The notes below the pieces were generated by a model. That model did not search any database. It was given only the letters and a program-made list of their open reading frames with translations, and was not told where the DNA came from. This document shows, one piece after another, positions 61,756 through 64,000 of a DNA stretch of 64,000 nt. Position 1 is the first letter of the stretch, and every line of letters begins with the position of its first letter. The translations under genes were made by a program, and so were the position numbers. Source of the DNA: Owenweeksia sp. (GTDB taxonomy: Bacteria; Bacteroidota; Bacteroidia; Flavobacteriales; Schleiferiaceae); assembly GCA_028277105.1 (NCBI GenBank), contig JANQHO010000169.1, positions 1 through 64,000 of the forward strand. The letters run 5' to 3'.

Positions 61756-62474
61756 AGGGGATTGGCTTTAAAATATTCAATTACTTTATCGATTACCGAT
61801 TCTAATGAAGGTTCATCAGCTAATACACGTTTATTTCTGCAGCGGGATCGAACGGCTTCACCGGTAGTAGCACCTATCACAAAAATCGGAATGTTTGGGG
61901 GCAGGCTATTTTTTTTGAAAAAGCTGAAAACAGCAGTAGGCGAGAGGAAAATAGCCCCGTCCAGGCTACCGGTAAACACTTCTTTATGTTTGAGATCAGT
62001 ATGGTAAACGATCTCCTTGTTTACGGTAATACCTTTACTTTCAAGATATTCCGGAAGGTCATCCAGCGCTTTATTGCCGCAGAAATAATCTACTGATTTG
62101 ACATCACGGTTGCGGGCAATGATTTGAGCCAGGCTGATGGCATTACCAGCACTGGCATCTACTTTAGCGCCAAAATCCTTGAGCATTTCCGTGGCGCGAA
62201 TGCCTACCACAAAATTTTTTTTAAGTTCCAGGTTAATACCCCGGCTTCCGGCCAGTCTTTGCATACTGAACAAAGCATTTTTACTGGTAAATACCCGGGC
62301 CTGGGTCATGGGATTGTTGAGACGGTGCAGAAAGCTACTTTCGTCAAAGATGTATTTTACTTCAATAAAGTCATCCTGCTCCAGGGCAATACCATTCTCT
62401 TCCAGCTTTTGTAGCTTCTCTTCATCCAGTGTACGTGCTGAAAAAACTAATGGTCTACCTTCCTGATCAGGCAT
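61752..62474 (-). CDS. hemD: Uroporphyrinogen-III synthase
   Basis: The 240-residue protein has the two-lobed HemD fold: [57 protein letters not shown] in the first lobe and [20 protein letters not shown] with [20 protein letters not shown] in the second. HemD sequences vary, so the operon position between hemC (eight-base overlap) and hemE (four-base overlap) is part of the evidence. Confidence 0.93.
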   Translation of the reverse strand: MPDQEGRPLVFSARTLDEEKLQKLEENGIALEQDDFIEVKYIFDESSFLHRLNNPMTQARVFTSKNALFSMQRLAGSRGINLELKKNFVVGIRATEMLKDFGAKVDASAGNAISLAQIIARNRDVKSVDYFCGNKALDDLPEYLESKGITVNKEIVYHTDLKHKEVFTGSLDGAIFLSPTAVFSFFKKNSLPPNIPIFVIGATTGEAVRSRCRNKRVLADEPSLESVIDKVIEYFKANPL

Positions 62475-63384
62475 GCTTTATCTTTTTCATAATTTCTTTA
62501 CCCCCATTTTGCAATACATGTTCTGCAGCTTTTTTACCTGCCAAATGCAGTTCATCCAGGGAATAAGTTGTTTCAATTATAGATTTACTTCTACCTTCCA
62601 GATCAAAAACACCGGCTTTGAGGTTAATGTTCTGATCCACAATCTCGGCTTTTGCTCCAACCGGTGCTGAACAACCACCTTCTACTAAGTTAAGAAACTG
62701 GCGTTCAGTGGTTATTTCGCTGTAAGTTTTTTTATGGTTAATCCCCTCTAAAATATCAATTAGCTTATGATCTTCTTTCCGGCAAGTAATAGCTATAACT
62801 CCCTGGGCCGGGGCAGGAATCATCCAGTCTAGTATCATGTACTTATCTGGCAAAAGTTCTATTCTTTCCAGACCTGCCATGGCAAAAATAGCACCCTGCC
62901 AGCTATTGTCTTCCAGTTTTTGTAAGCGGGTTTGTACATTGCCTCGGAGGTTGACCAACTTGTGCTGGGGATAACGACTTTTCCACTGGGCTATTCTACG
63001 GATGCTGCCGGTTGCAATGGTAGCAGAGGAACTGTAATCGTCCAGGAAGTTTGTGGAATCTTTATATACCAAAATATCCTCGGAAGGTCCTCTTTTCAAA
63101 ACAGCTGGTAGCTCGATACTTTCGGGTAATTGAGTAGGATAGTCTTTGAGGGAGTGTACCGCTATATCTATTTGCTGACGGTAAAGAGCCTTATCCAGCA
63201 TTTTAGTGAAAATGCCCACATTGCCAAATTCGTGGAGGGGGGTGGTAAGATCGATATCAGCATGTGATTTTACCGGAACTAATTGGGTTTCAAAACCACG
63301 GGCTTGTAATATTTTTTCTACAGTAACAGCCTGCCAGAGAGCCAGTTTACTATCGCGAGTACCTATGCATAAAGGTGTGTTCAA
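62467..63384 (-). CDS. hemC: Porphobilinogen deaminase
   Basis: The 305-residue enzyme builds hydroxymethylbilane. Signatures are IGTRDSKLALWQAVTVEKIL, DIAVHSLKDYPTQLPESIEL, SSATIATGSIRRIAQWKSRY, LRGNVQTRLQKLE and the cofactor-binding Cys near 238 in VEGGCSAPVGAKAE. Eight bases separate it from hemA, and it overlaps hemD by eight. Confidence 0.96.
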   Translation of the reverse strand: MNTPLCIGTRDSKLALWQAVTVEKILQARGFETQLVPVKSHADIDLTTPLHEFGNVGIFTKMLDKALYRQQIDIAVHSLKDYPTQLPESIELPAVLKRGPSEDILVYKDSTNFLDDYSSSATIATGSIRRIAQWKSRYPQHKLVNLRGNVQTRLQKLEDNSWQGAIFAMAGLERIELLPDKYMILDWMIPAPAQGVIAITCRKEDHKLIDILEGINHKKTYSEITTERQFLNLVEGGCSAPVGAKAEIVDQNINLKAGVFDLEGRSKSIIETTYSLDELHLAGKKAAEHVLQNGGKEIMKKIKHA

Positions 63385-63392
63385 GGAAGGGA

Positions 63393-64000
63393 TCAGTTTT
63401 CAAGCTCAAAGATATGGTGAATGGTTCGAAGGTCATTATTGATGTCTTCGCCACTTTTAAGCTTGCGGGCAAACTGCCCGGTAATGCGGTTCAACAGTTG
63501 ACTGGCTAATATTTCCGCGTGCTCGGCATTGAGCTCGGGGAACTTTTTGAGAAAATTTTGTACTTCCTTGCTTTTCCAACCATCCATTTTTTGACGGACA
63601 GCCTGCAAGGTAGGGGCTACTCTACGGCTTTCGAGCCAGGTGTAGAACTCTTCTATGGTTTCATTGATAATAGCCAGGGCAGCGGGAACTTCCTCTCTGC
63701 GTTTTTGCATGCTTTCTTCTGCTACACCCGACAGGTGATCCACATCAAACACTTCAAAATTTTCAGTATTGTAAAGTTCCCTTTCAATATTGCGGGGCAT
63801 ACTGAGATCCAGCAAAAGGCGATGTTTAACTGTTTTGAAATGCTCGCGTTTTACCGTTGGCTGATCTGCTCCGGTTGCTACAATCACCACATCAGCTTCC
63901 TCTAAACCATTTTCCAAATGACCGTAGTCTAAATGCTTGACCCCAAAGCGCTCAGCCAATCTTTCGGCTTTTTCTTCAGTGCGGTTTACCAGGGTAATGT
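63393..64000 (-). CDS. hemA: Glutamyl-tRNA reductase, C-terminal part (cut by the window end)
   Basis: The frame stays open to the last base of the window, so the N-terminal catalytic domain with its active Cys lies outside. Visible are the NADPH-domain stretch TLVNRTEEKAERLAERFG, DVVIVATGADQPTVKREHFK, LLLDLSMPRNIEREL and the C-terminal helical dimer domain with LNRITGQFARKLK. HemA reduces Glu-tRNA to glutamate semialdehyde, the substrate of HemL. It leads the heme genes that continue leftwards. Confidence 0.93.
   Translation of the reverse strand, partial: ITLVNRTEEKAERLAERFGVKHLDYGHLENGLEEADVVIVATGADQPTVKREHFKTVKHRLLLDLSMPRNIERELYNTENFEVFDVDHLSGVAEESMQKRREEVPAALAIINETIEEFYTWLESRRVAPTLQAVRQKMDGWKSKEVQNFLKKFPELNAEHAEILASQLLNRITGQFARKLKSGEDINNDLRTIHHIFELEN

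Overview
The window comes from a bacterium of the phylum Bacteroidota, most likely a gliding, marine-type flavobacterium or cytophaga relative. The signs are gldF and gldG, the type IX secretion gene porQ, a secreted protein with a type A C-terminal sorting signal, many beta-barrel proteins and lipoproteins, DUF5686, WG and LVIVD families, and promoters of the TTG-N19/20-TAnnTTTG kind instead of the sigma-70 pattern of Proteobacteria. No rRNA, tRNA, CRISPR array or transposase gene was seen.

Bases 1-6217 are an accessory region. It is an array of 5'-truncated RHS cores, each carrying a different C-terminal tip and followed, with start/stop overlap or contact, by a small exported protein. The three intact tips carry motifs of peptidoglycan-acting folds: YkuD-like L,D-transpeptidase, M74/LAS zinc peptidase, and a second, DUF2778-like L,D-transpeptidase. 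All four downstream proteins start with a signal peptide or lipobox, which suits immunity proteins that act in the periplasm. The fourth module has lost its tip and keeps only a core scrap and the immunity gene. I infer a store of displaced Rhs tips next to a full rhs gene lying to the left of the window.

Bases 6218-35105 are mostly chromosomal core genes: an ECF sigma operon, thioesterase and Dps, DUF1015 and the PLP protein YggS, LVIVD lipoproteins and a DUF5686 barrel, a nuclease with DnaQ and GIY-YIG domains, purC-phoH, a SAM hydroxide adenosyltransferase-ABM-gldF-gldG-DUF4340 run, dnaN, a phosphatase, pruA, a CsgG-like/LPP20 lipoprotein pair, yaaA and a beta-helix lipoprotein.

Bases 35240-54316 hold rpmE2, a GlmU-like protein, lon, porQ, cmk, then rsfS-ftsH-LUD-cdsA-psd-acyl-CoA-binding protein on the minus strand (protein quality control joined to phospholipid synthesis), birA, pyrE head-to-head with a Nudix gene, coaD-ddl, the arsenosugar pair (CMD protein and ArsS), DUF4197, dinB (apparently with an ATT start) and an Rrf2 regulator.

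Bases 54377-64000 hold a secreted T9SS cargo protein and a heme operon read right to left: hemA (cut by the window end), hemC, hemD, hemE, hemF, hemB and hemL. Between hemB and hemL sits a GxxExxY nuclease-like gene with two imperfect palindromic units on each side, built from variants of an ACACAGAGA-type sequence. This looks like a small, little-described mobile or repeat-associated module. Just after hemL lies the C-terminal scrap of a TonB-dependent receptor.
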